From positions 1 to 50,829 of the forward strand of contig NZ_LQOU01000017.1 of the NCBI RefSeq assembly GCF_002102155.1: a stretch of 50,829 nt of DNA, given 5' to 3'. The DNA comes from Mycobacterium europaeum (GTDB taxonomy: Bacteria; Actinomycetota; Actinomycetes; Mycobacteriales; Mycobacteriaceae). The notes below the pieces were generated by a model. That model did not search any database, had not been told where the DNA came from, and saw nothing but the letters and a program-made list of their open reading frames with translations. Shown one piece after another: positions 1 to 7,167 of the stretch (its first letter is position 1; each line of letters opens with the position of its first letter). The position numbers were made by a program, and so were the translations under genes.

Positions 1-85
1 CCCTCAGGCACCTCCCCCTCCCGCGGACGCCGGAGCGCCCCCGGCGCCGGAGGCCCCACCCGCCGCGCCCGCGCCCGGGGGCTGA
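1..85 (+). CDS. C-terminal end of an Rv3835-like protein (partial)
   Basis: The reading frame is open from the left edge to a TGA at 83-85. It encodes 27 residues, almost all Pro, Ala and Gly, a typical low-complexity tail of a mycobacterial envelope protein. The next gene matches Rv3836, so by gene order this should be the end of the Rv3835-like membrane protein. The assignment rests on position only, because no domain lies inside the window. Confidence 0.5.
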   Translation, partial: PQAPPPPADAGAPPAPEAPPAAPAPGG

Positions 86-89
86 CCGC

Positions 90-440
90 GTGCCCGCGCG
101 GATGGATCCGGAGCGGTTCGACGAACTGGTTTCCGACGCGCTCGACCTGATCCCGCCCGGGCTGGCGGCGGCGATGGACAACGTCGTCGTTCTGGTCGAC
201 GACCGTCACCCCGAGGACGGCGACCTGCTGGGGCTGTATGAGGGGGTCGCCCTGACCGAACGTGACTCCGACTACGCCGGGTCGCTGCCGGATGCGATCA
301 CCATCTACCGCGAGGCGCTGCTGGACGTCTGCGAGTCCGACGACGAGGTGGTCGAGGAGGTGGCGATCACGGTGATCCACGAGATCGCCCACCACTTCGG
401 CATCGACGACCACCGGCTGGAAGAACTGGGCTGGGCCTGA
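90..440 (+). CDS. small zincin-type metallopeptidase-like protein (Rv3836-like)
   Basis: This 116-residue protein has the zincin motif HEIAH at residues 97-101, followed by H-F-G-I-D-D, the arrangement seen in the possible zinc-metallopeptidase family (DUF1025). No signal peptide or membrane segment is visible, so it should be cytosolic. The GTG start at 90 lies 4 bases after the preceding stop, which suggests translational coupling. An in-frame ATG at 102 (MDPERF) is an alternative start. Proteolytic activity has not been established for most family members, and the substrate is unknown. Confidence 0.8.
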   Translation: MPARMDPERFDELVSDALDLIPPGLAAAMDNVVVLVDDRHPEDGDLLGLYEGVALTERDSDYAGSLPDAITIYREALLDVCESDDEVVEEVAITVIHEIAHHFGIDDHRLEELGWA

Positions 441-511
441 CGACACCAGCCGTGCCGACTTTATGGGCGCGGCATCCCGGATTTGTCCGCGGCCGGTGCT
501 ATGAACGGCTT

Positions 512-703
512 ATGAGTGCTGACTGCCGCGACTGCCGGGTGGGCCTAGAGCACTGTCACGGCACCATCATTCGCCATGCCCTGCGCCGCTCGGAATGCAC
601 GGAGCCGGACTGCTTCAGTCCCGAGTTGTTGCCGCACGCCTTCGTCGTCGACTGCGACGCGGTCGGCTGCGAGTGCTGCGAATCCGTCGCGCTGGCCGTT
701 TGA
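512..703 (+). CDS. Cys-rich conserved-type hypothetical protein, 63 aa
   Basis: The ATG at 512 opens a 63-codon frame with nine cysteines (residues 5, 8, 15, 29, 34, 48, 53, 55, 56), including C-x2-C and C-x-C-C groups that suggest a metal-binding fold. It fills the gap between the zincin and the convergent phosphatase gene, ending 8 bases before that gene's stop. The high Cys content and compact size argue that it is real rather than a chance frame. I do not recognise a named family. The frame extends upstream to 452, but residues before 512 look non-coding. Confidence 0.6.
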   Translation: MSADCRDCRVGLEHCHGTIIRHALRRSECTEPDCFSPELLPHAFVVDCDAVGCECCESVALAV

Positions 704-710
704 TCGACGG

Positions 711-1397
711 TCAGCCCATCGGGTCGGTGCTCGAGTGCACCGCGTCCGCGACGGGCGTGGCGTCGGTCTCGGGGTAGAACGGCGGCGTCAGGGTTCCCCA
801 CCGCACGCAGCTCCACCGCCCGTCGGTGATGGGAGCCAGCACCACGGATTCGGCATTGTCCAGGTGGTTGTCCAGCGCGAAGCCGGCGTCCACCCCGGCC
901 AGCACCGCGGCGGCCAGCCGGATCGCGGCGCCATGGCTGACGACGACGATGTCGCCGGTCCAGTCATGGTTGTCGAGGTAACGCAGCCGCAGGTCGGTGA
1001 GCACCGGCACATAGCGGTCCAGGACGTCGTTGCCGGTTTCCCCGCCGGGCAGCGGGGCGTCGAGGTCACCGTGGTGCCATTGCTCGTAGATCGCGTTGAA
1101 CTCCGCGACCGCGTCGTCGTCGCTGCGGTCTTCCAGCGCGCCGACCTGGACCTCGTGGATGCCGGCCACCTCGGTGGCGTCCAACTTCAGCTCGCCCCCG
1201 ATGACCGCGGCCGTCTGCGACGCGCGGATCGCCACCGAGTGAGCGAGCAGCGCCGGCCGTCCCGCGCCGTGGGCGAAGGCGCGGGCCTGGTCGCGGCCCA
1301 GCGGCGTCAGCTCCGCCCCGGGCGGCCGGGTGTCGAGCCTGCGCTCGACGTTGCCGTAGGACTGGCCGTGTCGCAGCAGCACCAGCCGGCCCGTCAT
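711..1397 (-). CDS. histidine phosphatase / phosphoglycerate-mutase family protein (Rv3837c-like)
   Basis: This 228-residue protein begins with the family signature LLRHGQSYGN, with the catalytic His at residue 10. It carries the second histidine motif VVSHGAA in its C-terminal half. Such enzymes form a phosphohistidine and remove phosphate from small molecules or proteins; the substrate here is unknown. The ATG at 1397 overlaps the pheA stop by 4 bases (ATGA), so the two genes are co-transcribed and probably translationally coupled. It resembles Rv3837c in length and position. It is not the glycolytic mutase. Confidence 0.88.
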   Translation of the reverse strand: MTGRLVLLRHGQSYGNVERRLDTRPPGAELTPLGRDQARAFAHGAGRPALLAHSVAIRASQTAAVIGGELKLDATEVAGIHEVQVGALEDRSDDDAVAEFNAIYEQWHHGDLDAPLPGGETGNDVLDRYVPVLTDLRLRYLDNHDWTGDIVVVSHGAAIRLAAAVLAGVDAGFALDNHLDNAESVVLAPITDGRWSCVRWGTLTPPFYPETDATPVADAVHSSTDPMG

Positions 1398-2344
1398 AGC
1401 TCGCTCCCCCCGGCCGTGGTTTCCGGTTTGCCCTCTCGCAGCCGCGCCAGCCAGCGGGCCGCCTCGTCGGCAGGCGGCGGCAGCACGCCGGCGGGCGAGC
1501 CCGTCGGCCAAGATCCCAGGTATCGCACATCTGCACAACGCCGGTGCAGCGCTTTGAGTGCCTCGGCCACGGCGTCGTCGTCGATGTGGCCCACACAGTC
1601 GGCGAAGAACACGTACGTGCCCAGGGCCGTCCGGGTCGGGCGGGATTCGATCCGGGTCAAATCGATGCCGCGGATGCCGAATTCGGTCAGCGCGCCGAGC
1701 AGCGCACCGGGCGCGTTGTCGATGCGCAGCACCACCGACGTCCGGTCGGCGCCGGTGCGGGCCGGCGGCGGCCCCGGCAGGCCGACCAGGAGGAAGCGGG
1801 TGCAGGCGTTGGGCTCGTCGACCACACCGTCGGCCAGGGCGGCCAGCCCCCAATGGGTGGCGGCCAGCGGCGACGTCACCGCGGCATCGGCTTGCCCCTC
1901 GGCCACCTGACGCGCCGCGTCGGCGTTGGAGTACGCGGGCCGCAGCTCGGCGCCGGGCAGGTGGGTGGCGACCCAGTGCCGCACCTGCGCGGCGGCCACG
2001 GAAAATGCCGCCAGCGTGCGCACATCGCCGGCGGCGCGACCGGATTTGACGACGATCGTGAACGCGACATCCAGGGTCGTCTCGGCGAATACCTGCAGGG
2101 GCGAGCCGGTGGCCAGGCTGTCCAGGGTGGGGGTCACAGACCCGTCGATCGAGTTCTCGATGGGGACACACGCGTATTCGGCACTGCCATCGCGGACGGC
2201 GTCCAGCGCCGCGGCGGTGCTGTCCATCGGCAAGCGTCGGACCTCGCCGGGCCCCTGGCCGGGAATCAGGCCGGCGGCCGTGATCTGCAACAGCGCCGCC
2301 TCGGTGAAGGTCCCTTCCGGACCGAGATAAGCGATGCCGACCAC
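1394..2344 (-). CDS. pheA: prephenate dehydratase
   Basis: PheA converts prephenate to phenylpyruvate in phenylalanine synthesis. The 316-residue protein starts VGIAYLGPEGTFTE, the N-terminal lobe of the periplasmic-binding-protein-like catalytic fold. It carries the catalytic TRF motif (in CTRFLLVG) near residue 180. A C-terminal ACT domain for phenylalanine feedback follows, with the ESRP motif in TRIESRPTR. Length matches the mycobacterial enzyme (about 320). The GTG start at 2344 is supported by a -10-like TAGGGT six bases upstream, which predicts a leaderless message. It is the first gene of an operon with the downstream phosphatase gene. Confidence 0.95.
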   Translation of the reverse strand: MVGIAYLGPEGTFTEAALLQITAAGLIPGQGPGEVRRLPMDSTAAALDAVRDGSAEYACVPIENSIDGSVTPTLDSLATGSPLQVFAETTLDVAFTIVVKSGRAAGDVRTLAAFSVAAAQVRHWVATHLPGAELRPAYSNADAARQVAEGQADAAVTSPLAATHWGLAALADGVVDEPNACTRFLLVGLPGPPPARTGADRTSVVLRIDNAPGALLGALTEFGIRGIDLTRIESRPTRTALGTYVFFADCVGHIDDDAVAEALKALHRRCADVRYLGSWPTGSPAGVLPPPADEAARWLARLREGKPETTAGGSEL

Positions 2345-2350
2345 GCCCCA

Positions 2351-2356
2351 ACCCTA
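2351..2356 (-). promoter_or_regulatory. -10 element, probable leaderless start of pheA
   Basis: On the minus strand TAGGGT fits the mycobacterial TANNNT -10 consensus. It lies six bases before the pheA GTG, placing transcription start at or next to the start codon. No Shine-Dalgarno sequence is present. Confidence 0.55.
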
Positions 2357-2402
2357 GCGGCGACCGGCGCCGGACGGCTCTTGCGGCATCCACGCCGTTG
2401 AG

Positions 2403-2421
2403 TTAACTTAGGCTTACCTAA
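2403..2421 (+). promoter_or_regulatory. IdeR iron box
   Basis: The 19-mer TTAACTTAGGCTTACCTAA matches the mycobacterial iron box TTAGGTTAGGCTAACCTAA at 16 of 19 positions. It covers a possible -10 (TAGGCT, 2409-2414) and ends 13 bases before the start of the next gene. IdeR with iron should therefore block transcription. From memory, Rv3839 is an iron-repressed IdeR target in M. tuberculosis, which fits. Confidence 0.85.
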
Positions 2422-2434
2422 CTGAAGGAGAACG

Positions 2435-3238
2435 GTGTTACCGCTGACGTGCCCCGCCCCGACGACGGCCGAACGGATCCGCAGCGCGTGCGTACGCGCC
2501 GGCGGCGCGCTCCTGGCGCTGGAAGCCCCGCACGCGCGCCAGGATCCGGTCGTCACGCCCGTCCATCACCTGCTGCCCGACGGCTCGTTCGCGCTGGCGC
2601 TCCCGAATGCCGGGGACGGCCAACCCGACAGCGGCGTCGCCGGATCGCAGGCGCTCCTCGAGTTGACCGACTACGCACCGCTGCCGCTGCGGGAACCGGT
2701 GCGCTCGCTGGTGTGGGTACGCGGGCGCCTGCGCGAATTCCAGCCGACCGAGGTCGCCGCCACCGTCGACCAGATCGCCGCCGAGTGGCCGCACCCGGCC
2801 CTGCTCCAGGTCGACACCCCGCGGTGCGCGCCGTGGGACGGGCAGGAGCCGCGGTACACGCTGGTCCGGCTGGAGATCGCGTCCGTCGTCGTCACCGACG
2901 CCACCGGCGCCGAGCCCGTCAGCGTCGAGGCTCTCCTCGCGGCCCGGCCCGACCCGTTCTGTGAGATCGAGTCGAACCTGCTGTGGCATTTGGACACCGC
3001 CCACAGCGATGTGGTCGCGCGGCTGGTGTCCCGGCTCCCGGCGCCGTTGCGGCGCGGGCAGGTCCGCCCGCTCGGCCTGGACCGCTACGGTGTGCGATTC
3101 CGCGTCGAAGGCAAGGACCGCGACCACGACGTCCGGCTGCCGTTCCACAAGCCGGTGGACGACATGACCGGATTGAGCCAGGCCATCCGCGTGCTGATGG
3201 GGTGCCCGTTCATCAACGGCCTGCGCGCCCGCCGGTAG
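2435..3238 (+). CDS. DUF2470-type iron-regulated protein (Rv3839-like)
   Basis: This 267-residue cytosolic protein resembles Rv3839. Its C-terminal third (around GVRFRVEGKDRDHDVRLPF) looks like the DUF2470 domain, which also occurs in split-barrel proteins linked to heme handling. The GTG at 2435 is preceded by GAAGGAG at a normal spacing, which fixes the start. The IdeR box immediately upstream makes it an iron-starvation gene by inference. A role in heme or iron metabolism is plausible, but no catalytic residues can be assigned. In H37Rv the neighbours would be Rv3840 and bfrB; here only an LCP gene follows. Confidence 0.8.
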   Translation: MLPLTCPAPTTAERIRSACVRAGGALLALEAPHARQDPVVTPVHHLLPDGSFALALPNAGDGQPDSGVAGSQALLELTDYAPLPLREPVRSLVWVRGRLREFQPTEVAATVDQIAAEWPHPALLQVDTPRCAPWDGQEPRYTLVRLEIASVVVTDATGAEPVSVEALLAARPDPFCEIESNLLWHLDTAHSDVVARLVSRLPAPLRRGQVRPLGLDRYGVRFRVEGKDRDHDVRLPFHKPVDDMTGLSQAIRVLMGCPFINGLRARR

Positions 3239-3271
3239 CCGAACCGGTCGTGTCGGGCCGCCCCGGCCGCG

Positions 3272-3277
3272 TACGTT
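3272..3277 (+). promoter_or_regulatory. -10 element, probable leaderless start of the LCP gene
   Basis: TACGTT fits TANNNT and lies six bases before the GTG at 3284. No ribosome binding site is visible, so a leaderless transcript is likely. Confidence 0.45.
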
Positions 3278-3283
3278 AACCAG

Positions 3284-4486
3284 GTGAACGGCGATCGACC
3301 AGCGCAGCGGCCCGACCCGCGTACCGAGCCGTCGCCGGTGATTCGCCGCGGGGCGCGGCCTGCGACACCCGCAGAGCAGACCACGCCGCTGCGGCGGGCC
3401 ACGCCCCCACCGCCCCCGTCGCCGCGCCCCGTGGACCCGCCGCGCCCCGTCCCACCGGCGCCGCGCACCCGTGAACCGGCCGGGCCGCCACCCCGGCCCA
3501 CGCCGCCGGGCGCGCGGCGCCGACGCGGCTGGCGCCGCTGGACGCGGGCCCTCGCTTCGGCGCTGATGATCGGCGTCCTACTGGCCGGCATCGGGGCGGT
3601 GTGCGGGGCCGTGTGGTTCGACAGCAGGCTGCACCGCGACGACGTTCTCACCGACTACCCGGGACGCCCGGGAGCGGGCCGAGGGACGAACTGGTTGCTC
3701 GTCGGCTCCGACAGCCGCCAGGGTCTCACCCCCGAGCAGCAGGAGGCCCTGGCCACCGGCGGTGACATCGGCAGCAGCCGGACGGACACCATCCTGCTGG
3801 TACACCTGCCCGAGCCGTGGTCCGGTGGGCGGGTGGCGATGGTGTCGATACCGCGGGACTCCTACGTCCCCATTCCCGGCCATGGCAAGGACAAGATCAA
3901 CGCGGCCTTTGCGATGGGCGGCCCCACCTTGCTGGTCCAGACGGTGGAGCAGGCCACCGGGTTGCGCCTCGACCACTACGCCGAGATCGGATTCGGCGGG
4001 TTCGCCGCCGTGGTCGACGCGCTGGGCGGGGTGACGGTGTGTCCGACGGCGCCGGTCAACGACCCGTTGGCCGGCATCGACCTGCCCGCGGGCTGCCAGA
4101 AACTCAACGGCCGCAACGCCCTCGGGTACGTCAGGACGCGCGACACCCCGCGCGCCGACCTGGACCGGATGGTCAACCAGCGGCAATTCGTCGCGGCGCT
4201 GCTGCGCGCCGCAGGCAGCCCCACGGTGTGGCTGAACCCGTGGCGCTGGTACTCGGTGCCGCGCGCGGTCGCCGACGCGCTGACCGTTGACCGCGGCGAC
4301 CACGTATGGGACCTGGCCCGGCTCGGCTGGGGGCTGCACGGCTCGCCGACCACCGTGACCGTCCCGATCGGGGAGTTCAGCGACGGCGACGCCGGATCGG
4401 TGGTGGTGTGGAACCACGAGGAGGCCAGCCGGTTGTTCGAGGCGCTGGCCTCGGACGCGCCCGTGCCGACGACTCCGGCGGGCTAG
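3284..4486 (+). CDS. LytR-CpsA-Psr (LCP) family cell-wall glycopolymer ligase
   Basis: The 400-residue protein has a Pro-rich cytoplasmic N-terminus (about 1-80), one membrane anchor (about 85-110, ALMIGVLLAGIGAVCGAVWF) and an extracytoplasmic LCP domain. LCP landmarks are LLVGSDSR, the RTDTI strand, SIPRDSYV, KINAAF and the late YVRTRDTPRADLDR segment with conserved Arg and Asp. LCP enzymes attach arabinogalactan or other glycopolymers to peptidoglycan. It sits where H37Rv has Rv3840, which I recall as a much shorter annotated regulator. It converges with glpQ1, with a 4-base overlap of the stop codons. Confidence 0.9.
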   Translation: MNGDRPAQRPDPRTEPSPVIRRGARPATPAEQTTPLRRATPPPPPSPRPVDPPRPVPPAPRTREPAGPPPRPTPPGARRRRGWRRWTRALASALMIGVLLAGIGAVCGAVWFDSRLHRDDVLTDYPGRPGAGRGTNWLLVGSDSRQGLTPEQQEALATGGDIGSSRTDTILLVHLPEPWSGGRVAMVSIPRDSYVPIPGHGKDKINAAFAMGGPTLLVQTVEQATGLRLDHYAEIGFGGFAAVVDALGGVTVCPTAPVNDPLAGIDLPAGCQKLNGRNALGYVRTRDTPRADLDRMVNQRQFVAALLRAAGSPTVWLNPWRWYSVPRAVADALTVDRGDHVWDLARLGWGLHGSPTTVTVPIGEFSDGDAGSVVVWNHEEASRLFEALASDAPVPTTPAG

Positions 4487-5307
4487 TCGACGCGCTCGCC
4501 GGCGCGGCCGTTCTGCAGGTAGGCCTTCGTCCGGCCCGGGTGGTGGGTGGCAAGCCAGGCCACGCCGACGTCACGGCAGAAGTCGAGATCGTCGTACTCG
4601 TCGACATTCCAGCAGTACACGGCCCGGCCCTGGGCGATCGCGCGGTCAGCGAGCTGGGGATACTCCTTCAACGTCGCCAACGAAGGCCCGACGGCGGTGG
4701 CGCCGACGGCGGTGGCCGCGCCGCTGGTCAAGTAGCGCGCCGTCCTGCCGAGCAGGACGGTCGGCAGCAGCGGAGCGGCCCGCCGGATCCGCCAGACCGC
4801 GGCCGCCGAAAACGACATCACCACGGCGCGGGACCGGTCGGCGGAAGCCGGGGCGGCGATGCCGTAGCGGTGCAGCAGCGCCAGCAGCTTGGTTTCCACC
4901 AGCGAGCCGTACCGGACCGGGTGCTTGGTCTCGATGAAGAGCTTCACCGGGCGGCGCCAGTCCAGAACGAGCGAGACCAGAGCGTCCAGCGTCAGCAGGC
5001 TGGTGTCACCGTGGGTGCCGTCTTCACGCCAGCTGTCGTGCCACGCGCCGTACTCGAGCTCGCGCAGCTCGGCGAGGGTCGTCGTGCTGACCAAGCCGGC
5101 CCCGGTCGAGGTCCGGTCCAGCCGGCGATCGTGGACACAGACCAGGTGGCCGTCGCGGGTCAGGCGCACGTCGCATTCCACGCCGTCGGCGCCCTCTTTC
5201 AGGGCGAGATCGTAGGCGGCCAGCGTGTGTTCGGGCCGGGCGGCCGACGCGCCGCGGTGGGCTACCACAAAGGGGTGCCCGGCGAGCACCTCCTCGGCCC
5301 ACGTCAT
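4483..5307 (-). CDS. glpQ1: glycerophosphodiester phosphodiesterase
   Basis: GlpQ1 hydrolyses glycerophosphodiesters to glycerol 3-phosphate and an alcohol. The 274-residue protein has the GDPD signature from the start: HRGASA (His17), the metal-binding GVECDVRLTRDG segment and the second catalytic His in CVHDRRLDRT. Length matches the family's catalytic core. No signal peptide is evident, so it is likely cytosolic. Its start at 5307 overlaps the stop of the upstream membrane-protein gene by 4 bases, indicating one operon. It corresponds to Rv3842c. Confidence 0.93.
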   Translation of the reverse strand: MTWAEEVLAGHPFVVAHRGASAARPEHTLAAYDLALKEGADGVECDVRLTRDGHLVCVHDRRLDRTSTGAGLVSTTTLAELRELEYGAWHDSWREDGTHGDTSLLTLDALVSLVLDWRRPVKLFIETKHPVRYGSLVETKLLALLHRYGIAAPASADRSRAVVMSFSAAAVWRIRRAAPLLPTVLLGRTARYLTSGAATAVGATAVGPSLATLKEYPQLADRAIAQGRAVYCWNVDEYDDLDFCRDVGVAWLATHHPGRTKAYLQNGRAGERVD

Positions 5308-6347
5308 ACGCCTAATGCTGCCGCTTCCTGCCCCTCCAGCTCAACCGGGCGCGATGTCGGCGCCGGGTCGTCGGAGACCACGACCCAGCGGTGCGCGGGC
5401 CGCTCGACCGGTTTGCGCTCGAAGCCCTCGAAGACCCGGGCGGCCGCGGCCACCGTGAGCGCGGCGAGCAGATAGGCGAAAACCATCGTCATCGTGTTGT
5501 TGGCGATGCCCTGGGCGTCGCTGGCGAAGCTGGTGGCCATGGCGAAGACGGAGACCAGGTAGCTGGCGACCCATGCGATCCACCACTGCACGATGGGTCG
5601 ACGTATCCGGCCGTAGTGCTCCTCCAGGATCGCCAGCTCGATGACGTAGACCGGGGCCCACAGCAGGTTGGCCAGCGGCACGACGCACCCGGCCCACAGC
5701 GTTCGCGTGGACCGCGGTTCGGGCAGACCGTGGTAGGCGAATACGGCGGCGCGTCGGGCGGTGAGCCAGCGGATCAGCATGACCCCGGAGGTGAACACCG
5801 CCGCGATCGCCGCCACGCTGGCCAGGATGCCGAGCCAGTCCGCTCCTGCGGCCACCCACGAGTTCAACAAGGTGTTCCGGTTGATGATCAGCAGCACGTA
5901 CCGCACCGCGTAGACCAGGGCGGCGATGCCGAGGGTGAGCACGCTGACGAACAGCGTCATGCGGATCATCGGCGCGGACGGCGCATGTGTCTCCGCTTGG
6001 GCTGCCGCCGGCGTCTGCTCCACACGGTCGGTCAGGCCCCAGCGCGGCATCACCGCATAGCGCGGAGTGGGGCCGAGCGGCCGTCGGCCGTGCCTGGTGG
6101 GTGGAGCGGCGCCGGGACGGACCGCGATCCATCGGAAGCCCGGCGGCAGCCGCGGCGGGGTGCGCTGCCATCCCCGGGGCGCGGACGGCCGACTGGCCGG
6201 CGCGGCGCCGGGTGCGCCCCACCGCGGGTCGGGCGCCGGCGCGTCTGGCAAGGGTGCCATCAGCGCTCCCCGACAACGGGGACACCACTCGCGTTGCCGC
6301 TCGCGAACGTTCCACCGAGTGCCACATTGGGAGCACACCTGGATCAC
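5304..6347 (-). CDS. membrane protein with N-terminal zinc ribbon, DUF4328 type (Rv3843c-like)
   Basis: The 347-residue protein begins with a CSQCGTRW...WCPRC zinc ribbon (residues 4-26). A Pro/Arg-rich linker follows to about residue 110, and then several hydrophobic segments (for example MTLFVSVLTLGIAALVYAV, MVFAYLLAALTVAAA) form a DUF4328-like membrane domain. Function is unknown. The GTG at 6347 is chosen because a TAGGCT -10 sits six bases upstream, predicting a leaderless message, and because the ribbon would otherwise be lost. It is co-transcribed with glpQ1 through a 4-base overlap. Confidence 0.85.
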   Translation of the reverse strand: MIQVCSQCGTRWNVRERQREWCPRCRGALMAPLPDAPAPDPRWGAPGAAPASRPSAPRGWQRTPPRLPPGFRWIAVRPGAAPPTRHGRRPLGPTPRYAVMPRWGLTDRVEQTPAAAQAETHAPSAPMIRMTLFVSVLTLGIAALVYAVRYVLLIINRNTLLNSWVAAGADWLGILASVAAIAAVFTSGVMLIRWLTARRAAVFAYHGLPEPRSTRTLWAGCVVPLANLLWAPVYVIELAILEEHYGRIRRPIVQWWIAWVASYLVSVFAMATSFASDAQGIANNTMTMVFAYLLAALTVAAAARVFEGFERKPVERPAHRWVVVSDDPAPTSRPVELEGQEAAALGV

Positions 6348-6353
6348 CGGACT

Positions 6354-6359
6354 AGCCTA
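6354..6359 (-). promoter_or_regulatory. -10 element, probable leaderless start of the Rv3843c-like/glpQ1 operon
   Basis: TAGGCT on the minus strand fits TANNNT and lies six bases from the GTG at 6347. No Shine-Dalgarno sequence is present. Confidence 0.5.
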
Positions 6360-6360
6360 G

Positions 6361-6452
6361 CCTCGCGACGATGCGCGCCGCGGGACGCGGCGGGCGGAGA
6401 AGCGGGGCAATTCAGCACCGCCTCGCGACGATGCGCGCCGCGGGACGCGGCG
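6361..6452 (+). repeat. 32-bp direct repeat, two copies exactly 60 bp apart
   Basis: Positions 6361-6392 and 6421-6452 are identical over 32 bases, beginning CCTCGCGACGATGCGCGCCG. The sequence is rich in GCGC and can form short stems. It lies in the intergenic region upstream of the Rv3843c-like gene. It may be a copy of a dispersed mycobacterial intergenic repeat, but that cannot be tested from this window. Confidence 0.85.
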
Positions 6453-6500
6453 AGCGGGCTGGAGCGCGAGGCCGTCGGCTATCTAGTTCGCGGCTTGTGA

Positions 6501-6598
6501 CTATCCACAGTTTCCACAGGTTTATCCACACGGCCATCGTGGGTAAGGACAGCATTACCACAGCGCTACCGGCCACCGGCGATTCCACATGTGGATAA
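6501..6598. other. cluster of DnaA boxes
   Basis: A perfect TTATCCACA lies at 6522-6530 and its perfect reverse complement TGTGGATAA at 6590-6598. A one-mismatch box CTATCCACA is at 6501-6509. Weaker relatives are GTTTCCACA at 6510-6518 and TTACCACA at 6555-6562. Six-base TCCACA cores recur across less than 100 bp, and the stretch is richer in AT than its surroundings. Two perfect 9-mers plus variants in 98 bp of a GC-rich genome is well above chance. oriC itself should lie tens of kilobases away, because no dnaA, dnaN or rpmH is present. Confidence 0.7.
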
Positions 6599-6803
6599 CA
6601 CCGCGGTCTCACGGGCTCGTCATCGACAGCCCGCCATAGCCACCGAGCGAAATGGGTTGCCTTCCTAAGCACTCGGCGCGCGGCTTGAGTGACCGCCGGT
6701 CACATCCCCGCCCGGGTCTCCTCCGCCAATGCGCAGTTCAGTGCGTTGTTTTCCAAGCGCGGCTTGAGGCGCTATGATCGCGTTCGCGAAAAATTGTTTG
6801 TGA

Positions 6804-6827
6804 CTCACCTCACTGTCGTGAGGTGAG
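6804..6827 (+). promoter_or_regulatory. perfect 10-bp inverted repeat upstream of the 51-codon gene
   Basis: CTCACCTCAC and GTGAGGTGAG are perfectly complementary around a 4-base loop (TGTC). The element ends 20 bases before the ATG at 6848. It could be a repressor operator or an RNA hairpin in the leader. No T-tract follows, so an intrinsic terminator is less likely. Confidence 0.65.
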
Positions 6828-6847
6828 GGGCGGGTGAAAGGCGATTG

Positions 6848-7003
6848 ATGGCCACGCATTCGTTCGGTCCGGGTTCACCGGCCCCCTCGAGGTCGCACTC
6901 CGGCTCGCCCGCGTGGAACCACAGCTACAGCGTCGCCGCATTGCGCGCCGGGCTGATCGCCCTCGCGTTGCTGGCGGTTCTCATCCTCATCGTCTTGTCT
7001 TGA
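6848..7003 (+). CDS. small single-pass membrane protein, 51 aa
   Basis: The ATG at 6848 follows GAAAGG at a suitable spacing and opens a 51-codon frame ending in TGA at 7001. The first half is rich in Ser, Pro and Gly. The second half (about residues 33-51, ending LLAVLILIVLS) is one uninterrupted transmembrane helix that reaches the C-terminus, giving a tail-anchored layout. It lies 164 bases upstream of sodA on the same strand. I do not recognise a named family. The clean ribosome site and hydrophobicity pattern support a real gene. Confidence 0.65.
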   Translation: MATHSFGPGSPAPSRSHSGSPAWNHSYSVAALRAGLIALALLAVLILIVLS

Positions 7004-7167
7004 CGGCCTTGGCTTGAGATCCCGTTAAGCGGGTATCCGGCGTCCGCGCCCCATTGCTGCCGTCCTTGCGGTGTGCCCGGTCATGGAGCAGGGTTGAATA
7101 TGGCTGGCCGCCGCGTGGCAGCCCCGCGCGCATGAGCGCCAAGACGATAACCGAAGAAAGGAATGCC

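Noticed and set aside
576..1910. 444-codon plus-strand frame across the phosphatase and pheA genes
   Set aside because: It is antisense to two well-supported genes and has an Arg/Gly/Val-rich composition typical of high-GC shadow frames.
711..2393. 560-codon minus-strand frame that runs through pheA into the phosphatase gene, resembling a fusion
   Set aside because: Only its end (from the ATG at 1397) is the phosphatase. The upstream part is pheA read in the wrong frame, and the true pheA frame is intact.
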